A DNA stretch of 64,000 nt from JAOUFP01 sp963801505 (GTDB taxonomy: Bacteria > Nitrospirota > Thermodesulfovibrionia > Thermodesulfovibrionales > UBA6898), in assembly GCA_963801505.1 (NCBI GenBank), contig CAWDEY010000011.1, positions 62,001-126,000 of the forward strand. The letters are read 5' to 3'. Each line of letters starts with the position of its first letter. Positions within the stretch are counted from its first letter, which is position 1. Of the stretch, positions 50,765 through 61,284 are shown piece by piece. Below the pieces are notes generated by a model. That model saw nothing but the letters and a program-made list of their open reading frames with translations, was not told where the DNA came from and did not search any database. The position numbers and the translations under genes were made by a program.

Positions 50765-52310
50765 ACCTCTTCGCTCACATAAGAAACATAAAATGGAACT
50801 TTCCTCAATTCCTTGTTAAAGCTTTCCCATGAATGTCTCGATTCCAGTAAATACAGTGCACTTGCAACAATGTCTTTTAAAACTGAGCGGTCAGCATGTA
50901 TTTTTATAAGAGTGTCCACATAGGCCTCTATATTGTCGCAAGGACGGATGAGAAACCCTGTCTTTCCATGCTCAATAAGTTCTGAAATCCCTCCGGTTCC
51001 GGATGCGATAATCGGCAATCCGAGGGACACTGCCTCCAGCAAAACGTTCGGCAAACCGTCCCATTGAGATGTGTAGAGAAAAATGTCGTAGTTTTCAGTC
51101 GGGAGAGAAGGCAAACCGTCAAAGGGACCATAATAGCGGACATTCGGTAAAGCGTTTAGGGACCTCATAAATATACCTGCTTCACGTTCCGTTGTCCCGT
51201 ACACCGGAGCACCATATACGTGGAAGGTAAAGGGCAGTTCCTTACACCTTTCAGCTATTTTTATCAGGATGTCAGGCCTTTTCTGGATATCGAGCCTGCT
51301 GGCCCAGAGAATATCCAGAGAATCTTTCCCCATTAAGTCACGTGGGTTGAGCTTAACCGGTTCTAAGGTCATCGGCTGATAATGAACAAAGAGCTTTTCT
51401 TCTTCGAAGGCAAAGATCTCGCGGAGTTTATCAAGAATATGCTGGTTGTCCGAAAGCACCGCAGTAAGTGAATCGAAACATTGCGGCAAAAAACATACCG
51501 GATACCCGATTGACCTTCCCTCCGGAGTTATGTCTTCACAGAATGCGCACGCATATAACCGTGACTTCTCTGTTATCGCTTTCCCATATTTAATAAAAAT
51601 GTTGTAGCCCAGCAGGGAATTAATGTTGTGAATAACACGTGGCGAAAGCTGCAAAAACAGTCGGGTGAGCAGTTTCTCCTGTTCCTCGGGCAGAAAGGTG
51701 GGAATAGAGCTTCCCGAATTCTATGAACTGCACCTCCACGGGGAGTTTCTTCGCCCACGGCGAGTCAGCGTTCTCGGTCGAGATTACCACGATTTTTTCG
51801 GCCATATTGTCCTCGGTCAGCGCCTTGACATAGTTCAGGACTACAAGATCAGCTCCGCCGCTCTTCAGCCACGGCACAAGTAAAACATGACTTGCATTTT
51901 CGTCGTACTTCGAACAAAGATCAAGGTAATGCTTTCCGACCCGGGATTCCCGTATAAAATCGGTGATAACATGAAATTCTATGTTGAGGTCCGGAAAGAG
52001 CTGGGGTTCGATTTCGTGGATTTCTCTCCATTCCTCGATCAGCCATTCCGGCAGACCGCTTCGCAATTCCCGGGCAGCTGGGGCGGCCGTGTTCCCAAGT
52101 TGGATCTGTAGCAAGAGGCTTAGCCTGCAAAGGAATATTATAAACAACGGCAGGTGGCCTTAAGAAATCTTTTGAAGCCTCTTTGACAACCAGTACAAAG
52201 CGATGGAGTCTCGGACGGGACCGGACAGCGGGCCCAAGGATTCTTTTGGTCGCCTTGTAAAAATATCGGGCAAAACGATAGAAAAACTCACTGTACTTGA
52301 CAGCTCTCAT
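50761..52310 (-). pseudogene. Glycosyltransferase family 4 (two frameshifts)
   Basis: Three minus-strand frames give one protein. Frame one (from 52310) reads 'MRAVKYSEFFYRFARYFYKA' to 'KPLATDPTWEHGRP'. Frame two reads 'ARELRSGLPEWLIEEWREIH', 'VLLVPWLKSGGADLVVLNYV' and 'VVISTENADSPWAKKLPVEV'. Frame three (to 50761) has 'EEQEKLLTRLFLQLSPRVIH', 'VKLNPRDLMGKDSLDILWAS', 'GRPDILIKIAER'-like 'KRPDILIKIAERCKELPFTF' and 'WDGLPNVLLEAVSLGLPIIA' (GT4 E-x7-E region). Each shift is one extra base in a homopolymer: GGGG at 52080-52083 and GGG at 51688-51690. The start overlaps the next gene by 4 bp. An intact GT4 with sequencing indels is the simplest reading. Confidence 0.8.
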
Positions 52311-53080
52311 CTTTCGCCCCCGCTATGATTTCCAAAGAACAACCGGGACAAAACTTCCGGCTCGAAAAGCCTTGACGGCCGTATGATCCTGCTTGTTCCG
52401 ACGTGTAGGCGAAAATTGGAGTCTGTCTTTTTCATTCGCATGAAATGGACAGTGTTCGGGACCACATGATGTTCGATCCCATCAGCCAGAGTCTGGCAGT
52501 TCCAGTGCCAGTCCTCGAAACCGAAACCCGGGCCACCTGTAGTCTCTTCATAGGGATGCCTGAGAAATATATCCTTCTTCGCAACGCACACCGTATCCCA
52601 GTAGTTATACTCGAAATTATTGGATATGCTGAATTGCGGATCGGTCGAAGAGATCTGGCGGAACACGAGGTTTTCGTTCTCAAAGAGCATCTGATACTCA
52701 GGGTGTGCAACGATTTCGCCTTCTCTGCAGTCCAGGTACCGGAATGTGTCATTCAGCCAGTTTTTCGCGATCAGGTTATCCGCATCGAGGACCGCAACGT
52801 AACGGCCGGAAGAGAGGCTGACCCCGAGATTGCGTGAAAGACCTGGGTCCCCAAAATCAGCTCTTGCCAACAGGATACCGGAGCCGACATATGAAGAAAA
52901 ATAGTCGATTGTTTTCTCATCCGGTCTGTCAAGGACAACAACGATTTCGGCCGACAATTCCCTCTCCGAAGCATACTGTATGGCACGGAAGAGACTACGC
53001 ATCGTATGGTGCGCAAGACGGCCCTCATGATGAGCGGTTACCACAACTGAAATGTCAACTTTGTCTTTCTCTTTTTTCAT
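52307..53080 (-). CDS. Glycosyltransferase family 2
   Basis: A 257-residue GT2: 'VDISVVVTAHHEGRLAHHTM', 'LSAEIVVVLDRPDEKTIDYF', 'DFGDPGLSRNLGVSLSSGRY' and 'VAVLDADNLIAKNWL' (D-x-D), then 'CVAKKDIFLRHPYEETTGGP' and 'GFGFEDWHWNC' (E-D-W). The final 'VHFMRMKKTDSN' fits the usual H-x-x-R tail. The protein is compact and complete, with no frameshift although it lies among broken genes. It overlaps the downstream GT4 by 4 bp. Acceptor and donor unknown. Confidence 0.88.
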   Translation of the reverse strand: MKKEKDKVDISVVVTAHHEGRLAHHTMRSLFRAIQYASERELSAEIVVVLDRPDEKTIDYFSSYVGSGILLARADFGDPGLSRNLGVSLSSGRYVAVLDADNLIAKNWLNDTFRYLDCREGEIVAHPEYQMLFENENLVFRQISSTDPQFSISNNFEYNYWDTVCVAKKDIFLRHPYEETTGGPGFGFEDWHWNCQTLADGIEHHVVPNTVHFMRMKKTDSNFRLHVGTSRIIRPSRLFEPEVLSRLFFGNHSGGER

Positions 53081-53094
53081 AGAAACGTCGTATA

Positions 53095-54520
53095 TTAACT
53101 TCTGCCAAGCATCTTTCTCAACGGCCAGGTAAGCAACCGCCCCAGGCGGTAAGAACGGGAATTAAGCAAGGCCTGGATATACTTATCTTTTTCGACTATC
53201 CATCCATTCGCGTCCGCTAACTGTTGCTTCGTAAAAGTAAATTTATCATGTACTTCAAGAAGTTCCTTCTCTTTGGCGACCAGCCTTTCGTTTGTCTCCT
53301 GCAGTCTCTCGTTTGTCTTATGCCACTGAGTCCATCCCTCCTGCAGTTGCTTTTCCATGGCAACCAATCTCTCGTTTGTCTTATGCCACTGGGTCCATCC
53401 CTCCTGCAGTTGCTTTTCCATGGCAACCAATCTCTCGTTTGACTTATGCCACTGGGTCCATCCCTCCTCTAGCTGCTTCCCCATATCAACCAATCTCTCG
53501 TTTGTCTTATGCCACTGGGCCCATCCCTCATTAATTGCCTGTAATTGTCCGATACAAACGCTCTTTAACGGCCCGGCGTTATTTTCAAGAGAAAATGTTC
53601 GAAGATCATTTCTGATCTCAGGATATTTCATGCCGAACAGAAGCAAAACCACAAGCATTCTGTCCGCATTATAGGTATTGATGGAACTTAGAAATTTCAT
53701 CATGATCTCATAGTGACCATTTGCCCCCTCAAAAAACCTGTACACATCATAATTTAAAAAGAAATTGGCCAATACCAGACCAACTTCAAAGTCGACCGCT
53801 GACTCATTTTCTTTGACTGTATTAAGACTGTGTATTCTGTATTTAACGAGAGGTTTCTCAATAATATGCACCTTCTGATAATAACAGAGGCGCAGGAAGA
53901 ACTCGTAATCATGCGCATAACGCAGATTTGAAAAATAGCCGATTGTATCAAACACGTCTTTTCTGCAGAACAGGTTCGATGTGGTCGTCAGGAAATTCCC
54001 GGCGAGGAGATCGAGAACAATATTATGCTCACCCTTAAATGACGTATCAGGCTCATGGTCCGCCCAATTCTCTTCTGCGCCGCGGAGATATTTTATGAAC
54101 TTCCCCTCGGCATCGATAAACTCCAGGTGGCTGAAAACTGCAGAAAAAGAGGGATCGCTCTCAAGAAGTTTTACACACTCTTCAAGCCTCCTTGTATCGT
54201 AGACATCATCAGAATTTAATATACTTATGAACTCTCCCTTAGCAATCTCGTATACCACGGTTTATGGTTTCGGGCGCACCACGATTTTCCTGAGAGATAT
54301 GTTTTATTCTCTGATCAGATATGCCTCTTACCACTTCTTCTGACCTGTCAGTGGACCCGTCGTTGATTATGATGAGTTCGAAATCTTCAAACGTTTGGCC
54401 TAACACAGAATGAACGGTCTCCCCTATATAATTTTCGTGATTGAAGAGAGGGATTATTACGCTCACCTTCGGCTTTGCCGTGCTCGTGCCCGTTTTGGCA
54501 TCGTTTGTTTTGTTCGTCAT
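53095..54520 (-). pseudogene. GT2 with tandem 21-residue coiled-coil repeats (one frameshift)
   Basis: Frame one (54520 to about 54250) is a GT2 start: 'KVSVIIPLFNHENYIGETVH', 'FELIIINDGSTDRSEEVVRG', 'ENRGAPETINRGI'. Frame two continues 'EIAKGEFISILNSDDVYDTR' (D-x-D equivalent S-D-D), 'LTTTSNLFCRKDVFDTIGYF' and 'RYAHDYEFFLRLCYYQ'. One extra base at about 54250 causes the split. After the GT domain comes a helical region and then three and a half near-identical 21-residue units with the pattern E-G-W-T-Q-W-H-K-T-N-E-R-L-V-A-M-E-K-Q-L-Q, i.e. three heptads, likely a coiled coil that may set oligomerisation or chain length. A basic C-terminus ends the protein. Confidence 0.8.
53299..53529 (-). 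repeat. 63-bp tandem repeat in the GT2 gene
   Basis: Units lie at 53529-53467, 53466-53404, 53403-53341 and a partial 53340-53299. They are nearly identical at the DNA level and exactly 63 bp apart, so copy number can change without breaking the frame. Each encodes three heptads. Confidence 0.9.
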
Positions 54521-54591
54521 TTTTTCCCTAATTAGACCCCGTTCTTCTCACGAACTTACCCCCACAATTACTGTATGCATAATTCGGAGCG

Positions 54592-55623
54592 TCAGTGCAA
54601 AACATTTAAGAAACGGTCCCTTAACCTGTAGTATTTGGTAAGAAGCCTCCAGCCGCGGCCGGACTGCAAAAGACGAATAAATGCTTCCTTTTCCGATACA
54701 GCGTCCTCAAGGTTTTTGATGTCCGCCAAAAGGTACTCGATATATGCATCTCTTTCTCCGAGTGTGTTTTCGAGACGCACGAGTTTCCTTTCCTTTTCAG
54801 AAAGGGCAGACTCCCTTTCCTTTATTGCAGTATTGAGTCCGGAAAGAGAGTCCCTGCAATACCGTACCAAATCAGGGGTATATTTGTCGGCGTGCTTTCG
54901 GATAACCTTGTCATAGGAACTCTCCAGCAATCTCGAATATTCGCTGCTCTGTGCGATCTGGAGTTCCCTGCTCCACTGGACATACTTCGCAGTCACCGTC
55001 TTGATGTGATGAAAAGGATAGTTAAGACCGCAGCGTATCAGCAAGTCCCAGTCCTCGTAGGCTTCAAATCCCTCGTCAAACCCTTTTTCGGCAGCGAACA
55101 CATCCTTATGAAATAGAAGCGTAATAAGAGGGATATAATTCTCGATGAGCAGGTCTCTCAGGGAAAAGTCTTTTGAAAAAAAGATATATCTGTCTGTCTC
55201 TGTGACATCCATCGTCTCCATAGTGTAAGACCTGAAGACGATTTCCGAATCCGTATATGCCACTCGGCAATCCATTTCTTGCAGACACGCAGCTAATACC
55301 GAAACATGCTCCGGACAGAACTCGTCGTCGTCGTCGAGAAAGCCGACGTATTCGCCTTTTGCGTTTTCTATTCCAACATTGCCGGCATGGGCCCTTCCGG
55401 TGTTTTTCTCCAGGCGCATGTAATTAAGAGGGATTCCACCGAGGACTCCTTCAAGCTCTTCGACGTCCAGCTCACAGCCCCCGTCATTTACAAGAGCGAC
55501 CTCAATCGGCCTGTATGTCTGGGCCGAAATGCTTTCCAGCGCCTTTTTTAAAAGTTTAGGTCTGTCTTTTGTTCTGACGATTATGGAAACCAGCGGCATA
55601 TTGTTTTTCAGCATGACGGACAT
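54592..55623 (-). CDS. Glycosyltransferase family 2 with C-terminal coiled coil
   Basis: A GT2 of about 343 residues: 'PLVSIIVRTKDRPKLLKKAL', 'IEVALVNDGGCELDVEELEG', 'NTGRAHAGNVGIENAKGEYV' and 'GFLDDDDEFCPEHVSVLAAC' (D-D-D-D). 'LITLLFHKDVFAAEKGFDEG' and 'FEAYEDWDLLIRCG' (E-D-W-D) complete the domain. Residues from about 265 on are charged and helical ('REsALSEKERKLVRLENTLG'-like), again a coiled-coil tail as in the neighbouring GT2, ending in a basic segment. Starts at 55623 and 55599 are both possible; neither has a strong ribosome-binding site. No frameshift. Confidence 0.85.
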   Translation of the reverse strand: MSVMLKNNMPLVSIIVRTKDRPKLLKKALESISAQTYRPIEVALVNDGGCELDVEELEGVLGGIPLNYMRLEKNTGRAHAGNVGIENAKGEYVGFLDDDDEFCPEHVSVLAACLQEMDCRVAYTDSEIVFRSYTMETMDVTETDRYIFFSKDFSLRDLLIENYIPLITLLFHKDVFAAEKGFDEGFEAYEDWDLLIRCGLNYPFHHIKTVTAKYVQWSRELQIAQSSEYSRLLESSYDKVIRKHADKYTPDLVRYCRDSLSGLNTAIKERESALSEKERKLVRLENTLGERDAYIEYLLADIKNLEDAVSEKEAFIRLLQSGRGWRLLTKYYRLRDRFLNVLH

Positions 55624-55646
55624 AAACAAATCATGTTCTTAGTGAA

Positions 55647-55766
55647 GACCCCCTGAGGCAGAGACCTCAGGGGGTCAACGTCAGGACACAAACAGCCGGT
55701 GTTATTCAAGGTCTTTTTCTCCCAGAGCGCTACACACATCAGATCCTGAGGCAGAGACCGCAGGGT
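55647..55766. repeat. Two related CCTGAGGCAGAGACC hairpin repeats
   Basis: A perfect 12-bp hairpin GACCCCCTGAGG-cagaga-CCTCAGGGGGTC lies at 55647-55676. A degenerate second copy (ATCCTGAGGCAGAGACCGCAGGGT) begins at 55743. They sit in the 190-bp gap upstream of the 54.6-kb GT2 and downstream of the WbaP-like gene, and could act as terminator or processing sites; the duplication suggests a mobile palindrome. Confidence 0.5.
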
Positions 55767-55819
55767 GTATCAATTATACATGGCTTATATTATATGTGAT
55801 ATATTTACTGAATTTCTAT

Positions 55820-57273
55820 TCAATATGCCCCTTCTCTTTTTATGACGATCCTCACGGTCTTAAGCAGGATAATGATGTCCAGCCACAGATTCCAGTTCCT
55901 CACATACCAGGAATCCAGGGCAATTCTGTGATCATAGCTCTCATGATTTCTCCCGGAAACCTGCCAAAGCCCGGTGATGCCGGGGGGAACTCTGAAACAC
56001 AAAGCAGCCATTTCGCGGTAATATTCGTCAATTTCTATTTGTCGTAACAGGTCTCGGTCCCACCAGGCTCATCTCTCCCTTGAGAACATTAAATATCTGT
56101 GGAAGTTCATCCAGAGATGTGGCCCTCAGAAATTTTCCAACCCGTGTAATTCTTGGATCATCCTTAAGCTTCCAGTACCTGACCCATTCTCTTTCTGCGC
56201 ATGGATTTTTCCTGAAAAATTCCGGCAGCATTCTCTCCGCATTCACATGCATGGTCCTGAATTTGAAACATTTGAATGTTTTACCCTTTTTGCCGATCCT
56301 GTCCTGCGTGAAAATGACCGGTCCTTTGGAGTCAGATTTTGATAAGTATGGCAAATAAAAGCATGAGGACACCAGCAAAAGTGGCAGCAATAAGCATACT
56401 AAGCAGAATATCGAAAACTTTTTTGATAAAAATATTGAGCTGACCGCGAGAGGTTGTTCTTCATTTCAAAAGCAAAGGCCTCCTCCTGGAAAAAATGCTG
56501 GAGGCTGGTCCCCAATACAGCAATGCCGAACACATCCGGCACAAAAAGTATATTTTCCACTTTATGCTGGAGATTATTGATCAGTCCCTGAAGACGTTCT
56601 TTGCCTGCTCCCGGCATAGCAATAAAAAGGTCTTCGATATGACATCTGTTTATGTAATTCACCGCCTTGTCCACACCTTTATGAATTTTAACGCCTTCTA
56701 TCTTCTTTCCGACTTTTGCAGGATCATCGTCAACAAAACCTATTACTTCGTAACCGTAATTAGGTTCTCTCACAAGCGCGTTTACTATAAGCCTGCCTGT
56801 CTTGCCGGCGCCAAGAACAAGGACACGTCTTTTCAAAAGGCCGGAACTTCTAAGTAATTTTTTTAGAGTCATCCGCGTTAAGGGCAGCAGCACAACGCTA
56901 TCATCCCCATAAGGACTATGACAGTCCTTGATATTTGATCGCTTATTTTTCCCAATGAGACAATAGCAAAAATTCCTGTCGTAGAAAGGAAAATCACTTT
57001 CAATAAAATTCTTATCTCATCCCAGAACGAAAACCTCCTTGTATAAAGCCCTTCATAGTAAAAAAAGAAAATCCAGACCGGCAATATCCACCAGACACTG
57101 GCAAAACCAGCTAACGATGCGTTATCAGGAAACGGCACGTTAAAAACCAGGGGCAAACCTTCTCTGATTAAGACTGCGATCTTAAAAATCAGGAAGACAG
57201 AAGCTGCATCGGCGATAGATATGATTATTAACTCAATACTTTTTCGTATCTGATTTATATAAAATTGCGACAT
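55820..57273 (-). pseudogene. WbaP-type undecaprenyl-phosphate sugar phosphotransferase (several frameshifts)
   Basis: At least four minus-strand frames in order make one protein of about 480 residues. The N-terminus has membrane helices ('IELIIISIADAASVFLIFKI', 'VWWILPVWIFFFYYEGLYTR', where Y-E-G-L-Y is the typical WbaP/WcaJ motif). A CoA_binding_3-like domain follows ('RRVLVLGAGKTGRLIVNALV', 'EVIGFVDDDPAKVGKKIEGV'). The PF02397 catalytic domain has 'GPVIFTQDRIGKKGKTFKCF', 'KFRTMHVNAERML', 'RATSLDELPQIFNVLKGEMS', 'VGPRP' and 'PPGITGLWQVSGRN'. Shifts lie near 56885, 56440, 56345 and 56025. It would load hexose-1-phosphate onto undecaprenyl phosphate, as would the fusion at 6.0 kb. Either decayed or mis-sequenced. 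Confidence 0.82.
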
Positions 57274-57693
57274 TTATACCTCATAAAATCCTCTATCTTC
57301 ATTACAATATCACTCCATCTACATTCTTATACCATAATCATTAAATAACTGTCACGCTTTATATAATTCCCTTCTTAAAGGCAAAATCGCAATGTGCCAA
57401 GACAATGTGTGTCAGTGCATCAGCTATTGTAACAGTCCTATTCAGATAATATACAATATGAGGATTATCAACAACATAGTCGCACAGTCTCGAAGCTGAA
57501 TTGACCGGGGCTTCGGTCTCTTTCGCGGTATTCCGGTAATAACTACCGATTTTCGCGTACTACTGGAACAGGGGAAGAGGCCCAAAGGAGCTTGACGATC
57601 AAACAGCACTTCCTTTTGTCCAACATCGATTGCCTTTGTAGAAAAGAAGCATGTAGAATATTAATATTTTTTAAATATTTATGGGGCCTGCAA
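57274..57693. other. Divergent intergenic region
   Basis: A 420-bp AT-rich gap between the minus-strand WbaP-like gene and the plus-strand GT2. It should hold both promoters. No repeat, RNA fold or supported ORF is visible; the short GC-rich patch near 57495-57560 has no clear structure. Confidence 0.35.
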
Positions 57694-58492
57694 TTGAAAA
57701 TATCAGTCATTATAACGACATATAATAGTCCTGCCTATTTAAAGAAGGTGCTGGATGGTTTTTTGTGCCAGAAGATTGCGCCCGATGAGCTTATTATCGC
57801 TGATGACGGATCAGGTGAAGACACAGCGCAGCTGATTGAAAGCTTTTCCCAAATCCTTCCTTTCCCCTTGCTGCATGTATGGCATGAGGACCAAGGATTC
57901 AGGCTGGCAAAAATCAGAAATGAAGCAATTAAGCAGGCAACCGGCAATTACGTAATATTCCTTGACGGAGACTGCATTCCAGGCAGACACTTTATTTCAG
58001 AGCATATTTTGCTTTCTGAAAAAGGTTTTTTTTGCCAGGGGAAAAGACTTCTTCTTACAAAAGAAGCCTCTACGGGCTTTGATGCTTCTCACGCAAATTC
58101 ACCGGGCAGACTATTGCGTCCTTTTATTCAGCGGGGAGATTTCAAATGCGCATCACCTGCTGCGGACCCCTTTTTTCCCGTCCTTTAAAAACAGGACGCT
58201 TCGCGGCATGAAAGGCTGTAACATGGGCTTCTATAAAGATGACCTTCTCGCAGTAAACGGCTTTAATGAAGATTTTATTGGTTGGGGGAGGGAAGACTCG
58301 GAGATCGCAATACGTCTTTTTAAATACGGCCTGAAGCGCAAGGTCCATCCCTTTATGGCGGTTTGTTTTCATCTTTGGCACAAAGAAAATCCGAAAAACA
58401 ACGTCGAGGCTAATGACAAACTGCTCAGTGAAACGCTTTCAGGAAACAGTTACTGGTGCATAAACGGGATACAGAAGAAGGAGAAGCCATGA
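57694..58492 (+). pseudogene. Glycosyltransferase family 2, galactosyltransferase-like (one frameshift)
   Basis: TTG at 57694 starts 'KISVIITTYNSPAYLKKVLD'. 'PDELIIADDGSGEDTAQLIE', 'HVWHEDQGFRLAKIRNEAIK' and 'GNYVIFLDGDCIPGRHFI' (D-G-D) are typical of LPS/chondroitin-type GT2s with a Glyco_tranf_2_3/Glyco_transf_7C end. The second frame continues 'EISNAHHLLRTPFFPSFKNR', 'RGMKGCNMGFYKDDLLAVNG' and 'FNEDFIGWGREDSEIAIRLF' (the G-W-G-x-E-D motif). One extra G in GGGG at about 58133-58136 explains the split. The stop overlaps the next ATG (ATGA). Confidence 0.82.
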
Positions 58493-59267
58493 GGCCCGTG
58501 AAAAAGATACCTGCCTCAGTGACCGTTATTGCTTATAATGAGGAAGCTCGTATCAGGACGTGTTTGAATTCTGTAAAGAATTTCGATGAGATAATCGTTC
58601 TGATTGATCAAAAGACAACGGATAACACTGAAAAAGTTGCCAGCGAGTTCGAATGCCAGGATTTTTTTTGAAGATTGGAAGGGGTTTGGACCACAGAAAC
58701 AAAGCGCAATTGACAAATGCTCGAACGACTGGGTCTTTATGATCGACTCCGATGAATTAATGCCGTCAAGACTGTTCGGAAAATTTCTGAGATCCTTATG
58801 TCCCAGTTGCCGACGCTTATAGCTTTCCGAGAAAAAACTTTCTGCATGGCAGATGGATGAAGCATTCGGGCTACTGGCCGGACAGACAAACAAGGCTGGC
58901 AAACCGGACTAAAGGGGCCATTCAGGGCATATTCACGAAAAATGGGTGACCGAAGGGAAAATACACGCCTTGGATACGCCTATTGAGCATTATGCATTCT
59001 CGGACTATTCCGACATGCTCAGGACCCTGAATGATTATTCAAGCATCTTTGCGCTGGAACGTTTCGCGGAAGGTAAAACGGCAAATCTTTTCTCTCCACT
59101 ATATCACGGCGCAGGCATGTTTATTAAGATCTATATTCTGGAAATGGGCATTCTTGATGGGTTTGACGGCCTGGTCACGGCCATAACCAAAGGCAGGAGG
59201 GTCCTTTTTTAAATATGCAAAACTCCTCGAACTTCAGACGGGGGAAATAAATTACTCTGGTTTTTAG
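58489..59267 (+). pseudogene. WaaE/KdtX-like LPS-core glycosyltransferase (multiple frameshifts)
   Basis: The pieces, in order: 'IPASVTVIAYNEEARIRTCL', 'FDEIIVLIDQKTTDNTEKVA'; then another frame 'ARIFFEDWKGFGPQKQSAID' and 'CSNDWVFMIDSDELMP' (S-D-E); then 'SFPRKNFLHGRWMKHSGYWP'; then 'EGKIHALDTPIEHYAFSDYS', 'FALERFAEGKTANLFSPLYH' and 'GMFIKIYILEMGILDGFDGL'; finally 'FFKYAKLLELQTGEINYSGF'. All blocks of the WaaE (beta-1,4-glucosyltransferase-like) family are present in the right order, spread over three frames with about four shifts. The full tail up to the stop at 59267 is recovered. Convergent with the sulfatase gene. Confidence 0.78.
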
Positions 59268-59322
59268 GCCCATCTCATCAGCTCAAAGTCGCGGTCCTTT
59301 TGGGTAAAGGCTGTGATACTGC

Positions 59323-61251
59323 CTATAGGAACTCTGACATTTTGTGCAGTACATCCAGCAAAAAGCGCTTTTTTTGTTTTAAAAGCTGACCTGCATTGTC
59401 TATAAGGGCGTAGTCATCTTTTCTGCGAACTTCAAATTTTCCCATATTGTATAATTCAGTGGAATATACGATCTTCAGGTCTTTATCAACGAGTGCAGCA
59501 TTGTCCCAGTTGGCCACGTTAATATATTCGTGACTGTCGTTGCCAATAAGGGACACTCCCCTGTGAATAGTCCCCGGCAGGAGACGTGCATCCAAGGGAC
59601 TCCATCAGGGTCGGCACCAGGTCCATCATGTGAGGTAATCCGGTTGATTGTCTGGTTTTTGATCCCGGGATAATGCAAAACAAAGACAGTCTTTGTCTGA
59701 TAGTCGTCAAATGATGAGGTATGCCCCAAAAAACCGTTTTCGTAAAACTCCTCTCCATGGTCTCCTGTTATCAACACAATAGTCTTTTCCAGCATCCCTG
59801 ATTTTTTCAGAGATAAAATGAATTTTTCCAATGAGAAAATCATCATAAAGGACAGCATTCATATAGCGATTTTTCAGCCTGGAAACGTTTTCTTTGTCCG
59901 TATCTTTGAAATAGTTGATTTCGCTTTTGCTTACCGGAAGAAATTTCTCAAATTCCTTTGGATAGAGATACGGCTGATGTGATGAGTTATAGAACAGGAA
60001 AGCAAAAAATGGTTTCTGAGTTTTTCGGGACAGAATACGATCAATCAGTTTATCTGTGATGATCCTGTCCCTTTCCGGTGCATCCCCCGGGAGAAACAGT
60101 ATCTTCTATATATTCGGGTATCCTTATAAAGGCCGTTTTTCTGAATTCCGGAAAAGTCAGGCGGGTGCTGGAAAGAATTTTAAAGTCATATCCTCTGTCG
60201 ATAAGACTATCTATCAAAAGCGGGGACCTTCTCTGGGCCAGGAAGTTATGCCAGTATGTACCGTTAATGCCGTAAAAAAGTGAAAAAAGCCCGAACCTTG
60301 TGCCATTTCCACCGCTATAATGGTTATTATAAACAATATTCTGCTGCCCAAACGACCATGTGTTGGGCATAATATCTCTGTTTAGATTGTCGAACCTCAC
60401 GCCTTCAAGAGCAATGACAATTACGTTGTAGTTCCTGTTCCTTGAAGGGTCAAAGGCAAGCTCTTTCAGGGGATACCTGAGTGATGTTATTGCCGGCGGA
60501 CACCTTGAAATCAAGCTCCCTGTTCACTTTTATATGGAGAAGATTTGATGCTAATCTCTTTGATGGTAAAGGGCTGATACAGAGGGTATAGCTTGGTGTT
60601 TTTGGTAATATCTGTAACATTGAAAAGGTCCCCGTAGGCATATATGCACTTATCACATATTATCAGGGAGAGACACACCGCGAATATTACCTTTGTTGTT
60701 TTCATGAAAAAAGAAAGGTTTTCCGGTTTGATTTTTTTATATAATCCGGCAAGGTATACGTGTATTATGACCTCTCCAGCGAATATGATCGCCAGCAACA
60801 CTGAAAATATAAGGATAGTCTCCTTCCCGAGAATAACAGAATCAGTTACCCCTTCTGTTGTGAGAACATTCCAGACAAGAGAATTGATATGATAATGGAA
60901 AAGAGAATATATTTTTGTATCAACAAGAAGGACCGTCTGGAGCATGAAAAACAGCACTATTCTCAGAAAGAGTAATACGCGCTGGTAAAAGATTCCGGAA
61001 AACAAGAAAACAATAATTCCTAATATAAAATTCAATAAGAAATAATGGGAAACAAAAGATATGAGATTTACAGTCAATACAAGCAGGGTGATTTTATTTG
61101 TACCATAGACTAATAAAGGGTAAGAGATCACCATAGAAATAACTGCATTTATTGCCACAGCAGGCAGGAGAGACAACAAAAAAGGCTGCACCGGTAAATA
61201 TCTTCTTATTTTCTCTGTCATTGCGGAGGGGGAAATGTTAAACTTACGCAT
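59323..61251 (-). pseudogene. YejM/PbgA-like membrane sulfatase (multiple frameshifts)
   Basis: The N-terminus (61251 to about 60515) has a DUF3413-like set of five membrane helices ('FLLNFILGIIVFLFSGIFYQ', 'DTKIYSLFHYHINSLVWNVL', close to the YejM 'IY..YRFHLN' region). The sulfatase domain begins 'NYNVIVIALEGVRFDNLNRD' and 'IMPNTWSFGQQNIVYNNHYS', then 'LAQRRSPLLIDSLIDRGYDF'. Metal-site blocks 'TIVLITGDHGEEFYENGFLG' and 'HTSSFDDYQTKTVF' lie in another frame, and the tail 'LLKQKKRFLLDVLHKMSEFL' in a further one. At least four shifts occur (near 60515, 60470, 60075, 59620). Relatives sense or modify LPS in the inner membrane; the substrate here is unknown. Confidence 0.78.
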
Positions 61252-61284
61252 TTACTATTATACAAAAATAGTATTTATTAATAC

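Noticed and set aside
53224..53674. Plus-strand ORFs across the 63-bp repeats
   Set aside because: They are antisense shadows of the in-frame repeats, and the minus strand has the glycosyltransferase domain.
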